Part shown: in pieces, positions 57,144-63,589 of the stretch
How the letters are laid out: each line of letters opens with the position of its first letter
Numbering within the stretch: the stretch's first letter is position 1
Source: DATATV01 sp035551355
GTDB taxonomy: Bacteria; Actinomycetota; Actinomycetes; Mycobacteriales; Pseudonocardiaceae
Direction of reading: 5' to 3'
Assembly: GCA_035551355.1 (NCBI GenBank)
Contig: DASZNF010000009.1
Coordinates: forward strand, 1-64,000
DNA: 64,000 bases
Notes under the pieces: generated by a model
Told to the model about the DNA's origin: nothing
The model's database searches: none
The model's input: the letters and a program-made list of their open reading frames with translations, nothing else
Position numbers and translations under genes: made by a program

Positions 57144-58019
57144 ATGACGACAGGGGTCCCGGCGACCAATGCCGCGGTGGAGAGTCGCGAGACCCGGCTC
57201 ACCCAGTGGATCATCTCGATCTTCGGGCTGTACGCCCGGCCGGAGGGCAACTGGCTGTCCATCGCCTCCGTGGTCGCCCTGCTCGCCGATCTCGGCGTGG
57301 ACGGCCAGGCCGCCCGGTCCTCGGTGTCCCGGCTGAAGCGGCGCGGGGTGCTGGGCAGCGAGCGCCGGGGCAGCGCGGCCGGTTACGCGCTGGCCGGGGA
57401 GACCCTTGAGGTACTGGCCGAAGGCGATGTGCGGATCTTCGAGCGGACCAGGGCCAACGCGCACGACGGCTGGGCGGTGGTCGTGTTCTCCGTGCCGGAG
57501 TCCGAACGCGACAAGCGGCACGCGCTGCGCGCCGGCCTGACCCGGCTGGGCTTCGGCACCGTGTCACCGGGCGTTCGGGTGGCCCCGGCCAACCTGGCGG
57601 TGGCGGCCCGGCGCACGCTGGAACGCCGTGGTCTGGCCGAATACGTGGACATCTTCACCGGCGACCACTTCGCCTTCGGCGACCTGCGGGCCAAGATCCG
57701 GCAGTGGTGGGACCTGGACGAGCTGACCGAGTTGTACGCCGAGTTCCTCCGGCTCTACCGCCCGGTCCGGTACCGGATGTCCAAGGAGGACCTGCTGCCG
57801 GGCGAGGCGTTCTCGCTGTACGTGCCGATGCTGACCCACTGGCGGCGGCTGCCCTACCGCGATCCCGGGCTGCCCCTGTCGCTGCTGCCCTCGGGCTGGA
57901 TCGGCGAGACCGCGGGTGAGCTGTTCGACGAGTTGCACCGCGAACTGAACGGGCCGGCCCAGGAGCACGCCCTCGAAGTGATCCACCGTGAACTGCCGCG
58001 GCCGGGCAAGCGCGGCTGA
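57144..58019 (+). CDS. PaaX-family regulator
   Basis: A 291-residue PaaX protein: N-terminal winged helix (IISIFGLYARPEGNWLSIASVVALLADLGVDGQAARSSVSRLKRRGVL), central WAVVVFSVPESERDKRHALRAGLTRLGFG and C-terminal WDLDELTELYAEFL. PaaX represses phenylacetate genes and is released by phenylacetyl-CoA. Here it lies in an aroyl-CoA cluster, so 2-aminobenzoyl-CoA (or the relevant aroyl-CoA) is the likely effector. ATG 57144, 47 bp behind the monooxygenase-reductase. Confidence 0.93.
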   Translation: MTTGVPATNAAVESRETRLTQWIISIFGLYARPEGNWLSIASVVALLADLGVDGQAARSSVSRLKRRGVLGSERRGSAAGYALAGETLEVLAEGDVRIFERTRANAHDGWAVVVFSVPESERDKRHALRAGLTRLGFGTVSPGVRVAPANLAVAARRTLERRGLAEYVDIFTGDHFAFGDLRAKIRQWWDLDELTELYAEFLRLYRPVRYRMSKEDLLPGEAFSLYVPMLTHWRRLPYRDPGLPLSLLPSGWIGETAGELFDELHRELNGPAQEHALEVIHRELPRPGKRG

Positions 58020-58035
58020 CTCATATTCACTCCTC

Positions 58036-58080
58036 TTGACGCTCGTAACAGAGAGAGCATAATCGGGATCGGAACCCGAT
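58036..58080 (+). promoter_or_regulatory. Promoter with overlapping operator upstream of the Rid gene
   Basis: TTGACG (58036-58041), 16-bp spacer, CATAAT (58058-58063). The inverted repeat ATCGGG-N7-CCCGAT (58062-58080) covers the end of the -10 box and the start site, a position suited to repression, possibly by the PaaX protein encoded just upstream. Confidence 0.65.
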
Positions 58081-58124
58081 CGGCGGGACACCTCCGTCCG
58101 CTCCCGCTGGCAGGAGAGGTCGCC

Positions 58125-58526
58125 ATGCCGGTGGCACGTATCAACCCGCCCACCCTGGCCAAGCCCTCCGGCTTCGCCCACGCGACCCGCGCCGGTGGCC
58201 TCATCCAGCTGGCCGGGCAGACCGCGATGACCAAGGATGGCGACATCGTGCCGGGCGGCATCGTCGCCCAATTCCGGCAGGCACTGTCCAATGTGCTCAC
58301 CGCGCTGGACGCCGCGGGCGGGCGGCCGGAGGATCTGGTCAGCGTGACGATCTACCTGACCGACATTCCCGGATACCAGGCCAACGGCCGGGAAATCGGC
58401 CGCGTCTGGCGGGAGCTGGCGGGCACCGAGTACCCGGCGATGGCCGGCATCGGGGTGACCGCGTTGTGGCAGACCGACGCGCTGGTCGAGATCCAGGGCG
58501 TGGCCGTCGTGGCCGAGGATTGTTGA
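58125..58526 (+). CDS. Rid-family protein lacking the usual catalytic Arg
   Basis: A 133-residue YjgF/RidA-fold protein (GLIQLAGQTAMTKDGDIVPGGIVAQFRQALSNVLTALDAAGG, VTIYLTDIPGYQAN). Enamine/imine deaminases of the RidA subgroup carry Arg in the motif PARxxxxV; here the stretch is YPAMAGIGV, so the Arg is Met. It belongs to one of the Rid subgroups without deaminase activity or with an unknown one. The pathway context, where ring reduction of an aminobenzoyl-CoA would give enamine/imine intermediates, is suggestive. ATG 58125 has AGGAGAGG. Cupin gene follows after 11 bp. Confidence 0.9.
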   Translation: MPVARINPPTLAKPSGFAHATRAGGLIQLAGQTAMTKDGDIVPGGIVAQFRQALSNVLTALDAAGGRPEDLVSVTIYLTDIPGYQANGREIGRVWRELAGTEYPAMAGIGVTALWQTDALVEIQGVAVVAEDC

Positions 58527-58537
58527 GGGAGCGGGAA

Positions 58538-59023
58538 ATGGAGCCGGATCTGGGCAGATTCACGCTGGCCGGCGACCCGTCGCCGTACGCGGGCGAGGGC
58601 GGCCTCGTCGTGCCCGTGGTGACCCGGGCCGGGCAGGAACCGGGCAGCACCGGCCAGTCCGGCGGCGCCACGCGGATCTCCGGCGTCAGCATCCAGCACA
58701 CCCCGGCCACCCGGATCTGGTTCGGAAAAGTGCACAACGAACCGGGATTCCGCTCGGTACCGCACCACCACGGCGAGGCCGAGACCGGCGGTTACGTGCT
58801 GTCCGGCCGGGCCCGCATCTACTTCGGCCCGGAGTTCGCGGACTACCTCGACATGTCCGAGGGCGACTGGGTGTTCGTGCCGCCGTTCCTTCCGCACGTC
58901 GAATGCAATCTGGACCGCAACAAGCCGCTGACCTGGATGACCACCCGCACCCCGGAGAACCTCGTGGTCAACCTGGCCGACGTCGGCGACGACGCGCTGG
59001 CCGACTGGCTCGACCGCCCCTGA
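58538..59023 (+). CDS. Single-domain cupin
   Basis: A 161-residue cupin_2 protein: RSVPHHHGEAETGGYVLSGRARIYFGPEFADYLDMSEGDWVFVPPFLPHVECN gives metal ligands His, His, Glu and the distant His. It is much shorter than gentisate dioxygenase (bicupin), so it is not that enzyme. It may be a small dioxygenase, isomerase or binding protein acting on a ring-opened or dearomatised product. ATG 58538 behind GGGAGCGGG; likely co-transcribed with the Rid gene. Confidence 0.85.
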   Translation: MEPDLGRFTLAGDPSPYAGEGGLVVPVVTRAGQEPGSTGQSGGATRISGVSIQHTPATRIWFGKVHNEPGFRSVPHHHGEAETGGYVLSGRARIYFGPEFADYLDMSEGDWVFVPPFLPHVECNLDRNKPLTWMTTRTPENLVVNLADVGDDALADWLDRP

Positions 59024-59066
59024 CCGCCCCGGCCGCGCGGCGCGGGGCGGTCCTGGATTCGTTGGC

Positions 59067-60527
59067 TCAGAACGGATACGTGGGCGGCAGGCTGCGCATG
59101 GTCACCCAGCGGGTCTCGGTGAACGCCTCGATGTTGGCGGCCGGGCCGCCGAAGCGCGAGCCGGTGCCCGAGGCGGCCACCCCGCCGAACGGGACGTTGG
59201 CCTCGTCGTTGACGGTCTGGTCGTTGATGTGCACGATCCCGCTCGGAATCCGGTCGGCCAAAGCCAAGCCGCGCAACGGATCCCGGGTCACGATGCCAAG
59301 CGACAGACCGTATTCGCTGGCCGTGGCCACCCGGACCGCCTCGTCCAGATCGCCGAACCGGGTCACCGGCGCGACCGGGCCGAAGATCTCCGCACGGAAC
59401 GCCGGCGCCGCCTCGGTGACCTCGGACAGCACGGTGGGCCGGTAGCACAGGCCCTCGAAGGTGCCGCCGGTCTTCAGCGCGGCACCCGCGTCGACGCTGG
59501 CGGTGACCAGCGCGTGCACCTTGTCCCGCTGGCCCTCGTCGATCAACGGCCCGAGCGCGACCTCGCCCGCCGCCGGGTCGCCCACCGGCAACTGCTCGGC
59601 CTTCGCGGTCAGCGCGTCCACGAAATCGCCGTAGATCCGCTCGGCCACCAGATGCCGGCCGGTGGTCATGCAGATCTGGCCCTGGTGGAAGAACGAACCC
59701 CAGGCGGCCAGGTTGACCGCCGCGTCGATGTCGGCGTCGTCCAGCACGATCAGCGCCGAGTTGCCGCCCAGTTCCAGGTGCGCGCGCTTGAGGTGCTTAC
59801 CGGCCAGCTCGCCGACCCGCCGGCCGGCCGGAGTCGAACCGGTGAAGGAGATGATCCGCACCGCCGGGTCGGTCACCAGCGCCTCGCCGACGTCCGCGCC
59901 GCCGGGCAGCATCTGCAGCACCCCGGGCGGGAGCCCGGCCTCCTCGAAGATCCGGGCCAGCACGACCCCGCCGGTGACCGCGGTGCGCGGGTCCGGCTTG
60001 AGGATCACCGCGTTGCCCAGGGCCAGGGCCGGGGCGACCGAGCGGATGCCCAGGATGATCGGCACGTTGAACGGCGAGATCACGCCGACCACCCCGGCCG
60101 GGACCCGCCGGGCCATGGACAATCGCGGTTCCTCGCTGGGAATCAGTTCGCCGTAGGCGTGGCTGGGCAGCGCGGCCGCCTCGTAGCACTCCTGCTCGGC
60201 CACGTGCAGCGCGAAACCGGCCATGCCCGGCACCGCCCCGACCTCGCGCACGTTCCACCGGGAGATCTCCTCGGCGTGTTCGGCCCACAACTGCGCGGCC
60301 TTGCGCAGGACCGCGGCCCGCTCGGTGTGCGGGCGCGCGGCCCACTCCCGCTGGGCGGTCACCGCGTACTCGGCGGCCGTGTGCACGTCCGCCGCGTTGG
60401 CCTGGCCGACCTGGCCGAGCACGCTTCCGGTGGCCGGTTCGCGGACGTCGATGACCCCGCCCGAGCCCGGCTTCCACGCCCCGCCCAGATAGACATTGCC
60501 GGTCCAGGTAGCTGGCTCGAGAAACAC
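59067..60527 (-). CDS. Aryl-aldehyde dehydrogenase (benzaldehyde/vanillin dehydrogenase-like)
   Basis: A 486-residue ALDH: GVISPFNVPIILGIRSVAPALALGNAVILKPDPRTAVTGG, FTGSTPAGRRVGELAGKHLKRAHLELGGNSALIV (general-base Glu), FFHQGQICMTTGRHLV (catalytic Cys), and C-terminal INDQTVNDEANVPFGGVAASGTGSRFGG. FNVP/LGGN/GQIC variants are those of XylC/Vdh-type aromatic aldehyde dehydrogenases. It would oxidise 2-aminobenzaldehyde or benzaldehyde to the acid. GTG 60527 is preceded by GTGGGG; the longer frame from 60563 is less likely. Convergent with the cupin gene. Confidence 0.9.
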   Translation of the reverse strand: MFLEPATWTGNVYLGGAWKPGSGGVIDVREPATGSVLGQVGQANAADVHTAAEYAVTAQREWAARPHTERAAVLRKAAQLWAEHAEEISRWNVREVGAVPGMAGFALHVAEQECYEAAALPSHAYGELIPSEEPRLSMARRVPAGVVGVISPFNVPIILGIRSVAPALALGNAVILKPDPRTAVTGGVVLARIFEEAGLPPGVLQMLPGGADVGEALVTDPAVRIISFTGSTPAGRRVGELAGKHLKRAHLELGGNSALIVLDDADIDAAVNLAAWGSFFHQGQICMTTGRHLVAERIYGDFVDALTAKAEQLPVGDPAAGEVALGPLIDEGQRDKVHALVTASVDAGAALKTGGTFEGLCYRPTVLSEVTEAAPAFRAEIFGPVAPVTRFGDLDEAVRVATASEYGLSLGIVTRDPLRGLALADRIPSGIVHINDQTVNDEANVPFGGVAASGTGSRFGGPAANIEAFTETRWVTMRSLPPTYPF

Positions 60528-60647
60528 GGAAACCCCACTTCGTCCGTTGTGCGTCCGAACCACCGTAGGCGGGCGGTCCGGGCGGGCACAGCGGCTATTC
60601 CGATGAACGGAACACCGGTTTGCCGCCCGGTTCCCAGCTTCCCGCTG

Positions 60648-61112
60648 TCAGCCGAAGACCGCGCCCGCCACCAGCAGGCCTAGTCCCGCGATGCCGGTCG
60701 CCACGCGCACGACATGCACCGCGGCCCAGCGGTCACGCTGTTGCCGCCAGTCGTCCGGCAGGGCGGTGCCGCTCGCCCAGGACTTGATGCGCGCCGCGAT
60801 GGGCACCTCGATGGCCAGCGTCACCACCAGCGCGACCACGAACAGCAGCACGCCGATCAGCGTGAGGACGAAGGTCGCGGGACGCCCGCCGACGGACAGC
60901 ACCAGGGTGGGTACGGCGGTGAGCAGGGCGACCGGCATCAGCACGGTCATCAGCGGGGCCAGGTTGACGTTGAGCCGGTAGCCGATGGCCAGGAAGGCCG
61001 CGGGTTCGAAGGTGGCGATGGAGCGGGTCAGACCCACCCACGGCCCCCAGAACACGCCGGTGACCAACGCCGACAGCACGATGTTGAGCAGTTCGCAGGC
61101 CTTGAGCACCAT
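60648..61112 (-). CDS. DUF1772-like membrane protein
   Basis: A 154-residue protein with four membrane helices (NIVLSALVTGVFWGPWVGLT, LAPLMTVLMPVALLTAVPTLVLSV, FVLTLIGVLLFVVALVVTLAIEVPI, VVRVATGIAGLGLLVAGAVFG) and the DUF1772 C-terminal pattern LPDDWRQQRDRWAAVHVVR. It follows an antibiotic-biosynthesis-type monooxygenase gene after 25 bp in the same operon, under a TetR. DUF1772 proteins beside quinol-type monooxygenases suggest oxidation of a hydrophobic (poly)phenol at the membrane; this is inference. ATG 61112 has AAGGAAG. Confidence 0.8.
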   Translation of the reverse strand: MVLKACELLNIVLSALVTGVFWGPWVGLTRSIATFEPAAFLAIGYRLNVNLAPLMTVLMPVALLTAVPTLVLSVGGRPATFVLTLIGVLLFVVALVVTLAIEVPIAARIKSWASGTALPDDWRQQRDRWAAVHVVRVATGIAGLGLLVAGAVFG

Positions 61113-61137
61113 GGGTGGGCTTCCTTTTCTCTGCCGC

Positions 61138-61482
61138 TCAGCGGTTTCCGGCGGCGGCCAGCGGGTCGGGGGTGTCGTGCGCGACGGTGTAGAGGGCTGG
61201 GTGCGCGACGGGAAACCGGCCTTCCGGCGCGGGCGAGCCGGGCAGCCAGAAATGCTCGGACACGGTGGCCCGCCAGTCCTCAGCGCTGTCCCAGCGGGCG
61301 AGGTTGACCACCGGGTACTGGGCGTCCGGGTCGATGGCGCGATGCAGCCGGGTGCCGCGGAAACCCTTGGCGCCCTTGGCTTTCTCGATGTTGCCCGGCC
61401 ATTTCTGGATGAACCCGTCAATCAGGTCCGGCGGCATGGCGAACAGGTTGATCAGGACCAGGGGTTCGGCGCGCTCGGTCAT
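61138..61482 (-). CDS. Antibiotic biosynthesis monooxygenase (ABM) fold protein
   Basis: A 114-residue dimeric alpha+beta barrel protein (PLVLINLFAMPPDLIDGFIQKWPGNIEKAKGAKGFRGTRLHRAI, YPVVNLARWDSAEDWRATVSEHF). ABM proteins are cofactor-free quinol/anthrone oxygenases or haem monooxygenases; no haem ligands are evident. First gene of a two-gene operon with the DUF1772 protein. The promoter contains a large TetR operator. ATG 61482. Confidence 0.85.
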   Translation of the reverse strand: MTERAEPLVLINLFAMPPDLIDGFIQKWPGNIEKAKGAKGFRGTRLHRAIDPDAQYPVVNLARWDSAEDWRATVSEHFWLPGSPAPEGRFPVAHPALYTVAHDTPDPLAAAGNR

Positions 61483-61507
61483 GGCGGTACTCCCTCCACT
61501 CGTTTTC

Positions 61508-61606
61508 TTCAGTGACTAGAACTTTATAGTCACTGAACTTAGATGCGCAAGCCCCGGCCCGAGACGCACCGAAGAAAGTACAGTCACTGCAACTATGCAC
61601 TGACTG
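61508..61606. promoter_or_regulatory. Two strong TetR operators between the ABM operon and TetR
   Basis: TTCAGTGACTA-N8-TAGTCACTGAA (61508-61537) is an 11-bp perfect inverted repeat 26 bp upstream of the ABM gene. CAGTCACTGC-N6-GCACTGACTG (61581-61606) is a second repeat with one mismatched pair, 15 bp before the TetR start. Both contain the CAGTGACT/CAGTCACT half-site, so one TetR dimer species probably controls both directions. Confidence 0.8.
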
Positions 61607-61621
61607 AAGTAAGCTGAGGTC

Positions 61622-62347
61622 ATGAGCGCGCGGACCGTGGACTGGACAGCCCGGAGTGATGGCACCGACGGCGAGGGGCTTGGCGCGGGCGAAGGTCTCG
61701 GCGCGGGCGAGGGGCTCCGGGAGCGCAAGAAGCGCGAGCTGCGGCAGCGGCTGACCGACACGGCGACCGAGATGTTCCTCGACCGCGGCTTCGACGCCGT
61801 GCGGGTGGCCGAGATCGCCGAGGCGTGTGGGGTGTCGGAGAAGACGGTCTACAACTACTTCCCCACCAAGGAAGCGCTGATCCTGGACCACCCCGACGCG
61901 GCGGCCGACAAACTCCGCCGCGGCCTGGCCGACTTCGACCGCACCCCGGTCGAGGCGATCCTGACCATCCTGGCCGACGAGCTGAACGCCATGGTGGGCT
62001 GGCTGTCCGCGCAGCCCGACCCGGCGCAGGCGGCCGAGCACGTCCGCCGGTTCAACGCGCTGATCCAGACCACCCCGGCGCTGCGCGCGCACCAGCGCGA
62101 CATGAACGAGCAGCTGATCGCGATCGCCGCCGAGACGCTGGCCAAGCGGGCCGCGATGAGCGCCGAGGACCCGGAGCCACAGATCGTGGCGACCGCGCTG
62201 CTCGGGCTGTGGCAGGTGCAGTTCACAGCGCTGCGCCGGTACCTCGACGGCACCCGCACGCCCGCGCAGCTCAGGCACGCGATCAGCGCCGAGGTGCAGC
62301 GCGCGACCGGCCTCATCGTCGACGGGGTGGGCGGCTTCGCCCGCTGA
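61622..62347 (+). CDS. TetR-family regulator of the ABM-DUF1772 operon
   Basis: A 241-residue TetR protein with HTH DAVRVAEIAEACGVSEKTVYNYFPTKEALILDH (residues about 58-90). It has a longer than usual N-terminal extension containing two copies of GLGAGEG, encoded by an 18-bp repeat, before the basic start RERKKRELRQRLTDTA. ATG 61622. Divergent from the ABM gene with two matching operators in between. Confidence 0.9.
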   Translation: MSARTVDWTARSDGTDGEGLGAGEGLGAGEGLRERKKRELRQRLTDTATEMFLDRGFDAVRVAEIAEACGVSEKTVYNYFPTKEALILDHPDAAADKLRRGLADFDRTPVEAILTILADELNAMVGWLSAQPDPAQAAEHVRRFNALIQTTPALRAHQRDMNEQLIAIAAETLAKRAAMSAEDPEPQIVATALLGLWQVQFTALRRYLDGTRTPAQLRHAISAEVQRATGLIVDGVGGFAR

Positions 62348-62495
62348 CCGCGCCCTCGACTGGTTCGGCGAATGCGGCATGACGATGGCGATGGTGGAGA
62401 CCGGCGGCGATCCGGGCCACGCCCCGGCCCGTCACGCGTACGCGCGCACCGGGTTCACCCCGTTGCCGGTCGTCCGCTATTTCACACCACTGTGA
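62346..62495 (+). pseudogene. C-terminal fragment of a GNAT acetyltransferase
   Basis: Overlapping the TetR stop, a frame reads ALDWFGECGMTMAMVETGG, then HAPARHAYARTGFTPLPVVRYFTPL and stops at 62493-62495. This is the last about 45 residues of a GNAT protein (motif B, ending in ARxxYxxxGFxPLPVVRYFxPL). The acetyl-CoA motif and start are absent. Confidence 0.7.
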
Positions 62496-62622
62496 AGGTC
62501 AAGACCTGTCGGCGGAGCGGATCTTCGCTAGAGTGGACTCGTCGGGTGTGGATCACCCGGCAGCACGGCGGTGGTGGGGCTCACCCTTAACCGCGTGCCT
62601 CCCCGCGAGGTGCGCCAACGGT

Positions 62623-62652
62623 CCCTGATCTCCTCGAACAGAGAGGTCAGGG
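62623..62652 (+). promoter_or_regulatory. Hairpin covering the RBS and start of the HTH-repeat gene
   Basis: CCCTGATCTC (62623-62632) pairs with GAGGTCAGGG (62643-62652) over 10 bp with one G-T wobble and a 10-nt loop. The 3' arm contains GAGG of the ribosome binding site and the first base of the GTG start codon. It could limit translation. A further hairpin CGGGTG-N5-CACCCG lies at 62543-62559. Confidence 0.5.
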
Positions 62653-63572
62653 TGGGCTATCACAACACATCCCTCAAGCAATCGGGCTGTCCGGCCTGCC
62701 ATGACGCGGTTCCCGCCGGTCACGCCCGCGGGCTCGAACTGCGGCTGAGCGACGGCCGGTTGCGCGGGCTGCGGCATCGGTACGCCTGCGAGGGCCTGTC
62801 CGTGCGCCGGCTGGCCGCCGAGTCCGGGCTGTCCCGGCAGCGGTTGGTGCACGTGCTGCGTCACCTCGGCCTGGACGTGCCCGCCGGCGGCGCGGGCCGA
62901 CCGCGGCCCTGGACCCGGTCGGCCGATCCCGACGGGCTGCGCGATGTGCTGTCCGTGTTGTACAGCGATCTCCGGCTTTCCTCGGCGCGGATCGGCACGC
63001 TGCTCGACATGCCCGAACGCCGGGTGCGGATGCGGTTGCGCGAGTTCGGGATTCGCCGCCGGTCCCGGGGGCGGTGCAACCGCGAGGACCGCAGACAGGT
63101 CGATCCACGCGTGCTGACCGAGTTGCTGGCCCGGTGCGATCTGCCGGGCACCGAGATCAGCCGCCGGACCGGCGAGCCCTATCCGGCGGTGCTGCGCAGC
63201 GCCCACGTCCTGGGCCTGCCGGTGCGGCACGGCGGACGGGCGGACACCGCCGGGGGCCGGCTGCGCACGCTCGAGGCGCTCTACCGCGATGCCCTCGTGC
63301 ACGACGCGCTGCGCCGGTTCGGCGTGCCGCTGGTTCCGGCCGGAACGCCGCTGTGGCAACGGTTTCCCGAGCCGGTGACGCTGACCCACGAGTTGCTGAC
63401 CGAGCTGTACACCACCTGCGGACTGTCCACCCCGCACATCGAACTGCTCACCGGGCAACCCGCCGCCACGGTGCAGCGCCGCATGCGCGAATTCGGGATT
63501 CCGCTCCGCGCCCCGGGCGGCCGGGCCCCGATCTGGCAGCGCTGGCGCACCCCCGGTCACCACGGGAGTTGA
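62652..63572 (+). CDS. Protein built of repeated helix-turn-helix units, family unknown
   Basis: A 306-residue basic protein beginning at GTG 62652 (MGYHNTSLKQSGCPACHDA). It consists of repeated about 40-60-residue units with a common pattern L..LY....LS...I..L......V..RMREFGIPLR: EGLSVRRLAAESGLSRQRLVHVLRHLGLDV, DLRLSSARIGTLLDMPERRVRMRLREFGIRRR, DLPGTEISRRTGEPYPAVLRSAHVLGLPVR, a shorter DALVHDALRRFGVPLVPAGTPLWQRF, and GLSTPHIELLTGQPAATVQRRMREFGIPLRAPGG. Each looks like an HTH with a following wing-like linker, so the protein may bind an extended DNA site. A CPAC pair near the start could bind metal. I know no named family. Confidence 0.72.
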   Translation: MGYHNTSLKQSGCPACHDAVPAGHARGLELRLSDGRLRGLRHRYACEGLSVRRLAAESGLSRQRLVHVLRHLGLDVPAGGAGRPRPWTRSADPDGLRDVLSVLYSDLRLSSARIGTLLDMPERRVRMRLREFGIRRRSRGRCNREDRRQVDPRVLTELLARCDLPGTEISRRTGEPYPAVLRSAHVLGLPVRHGGRADTAGGRLRTLEALYRDALVHDALRRFGVPLVPAGTPLWQRFPEPVTLTHELLTELYTTCGLSTPHIELLTGQPAATVQRRMREFGIPLRAPGGRAPIWQRWRTPGHHGS

Positions 63573-63589
63573 CGACCGCCCAGGCCCCT

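Noticed and set aside
58538..59023. Cupin as gentisate or homogentisate dioxygenase
   Set aside because: 161 residues and one cupin motif; those enzymes are about twice as long with two cupin domains.
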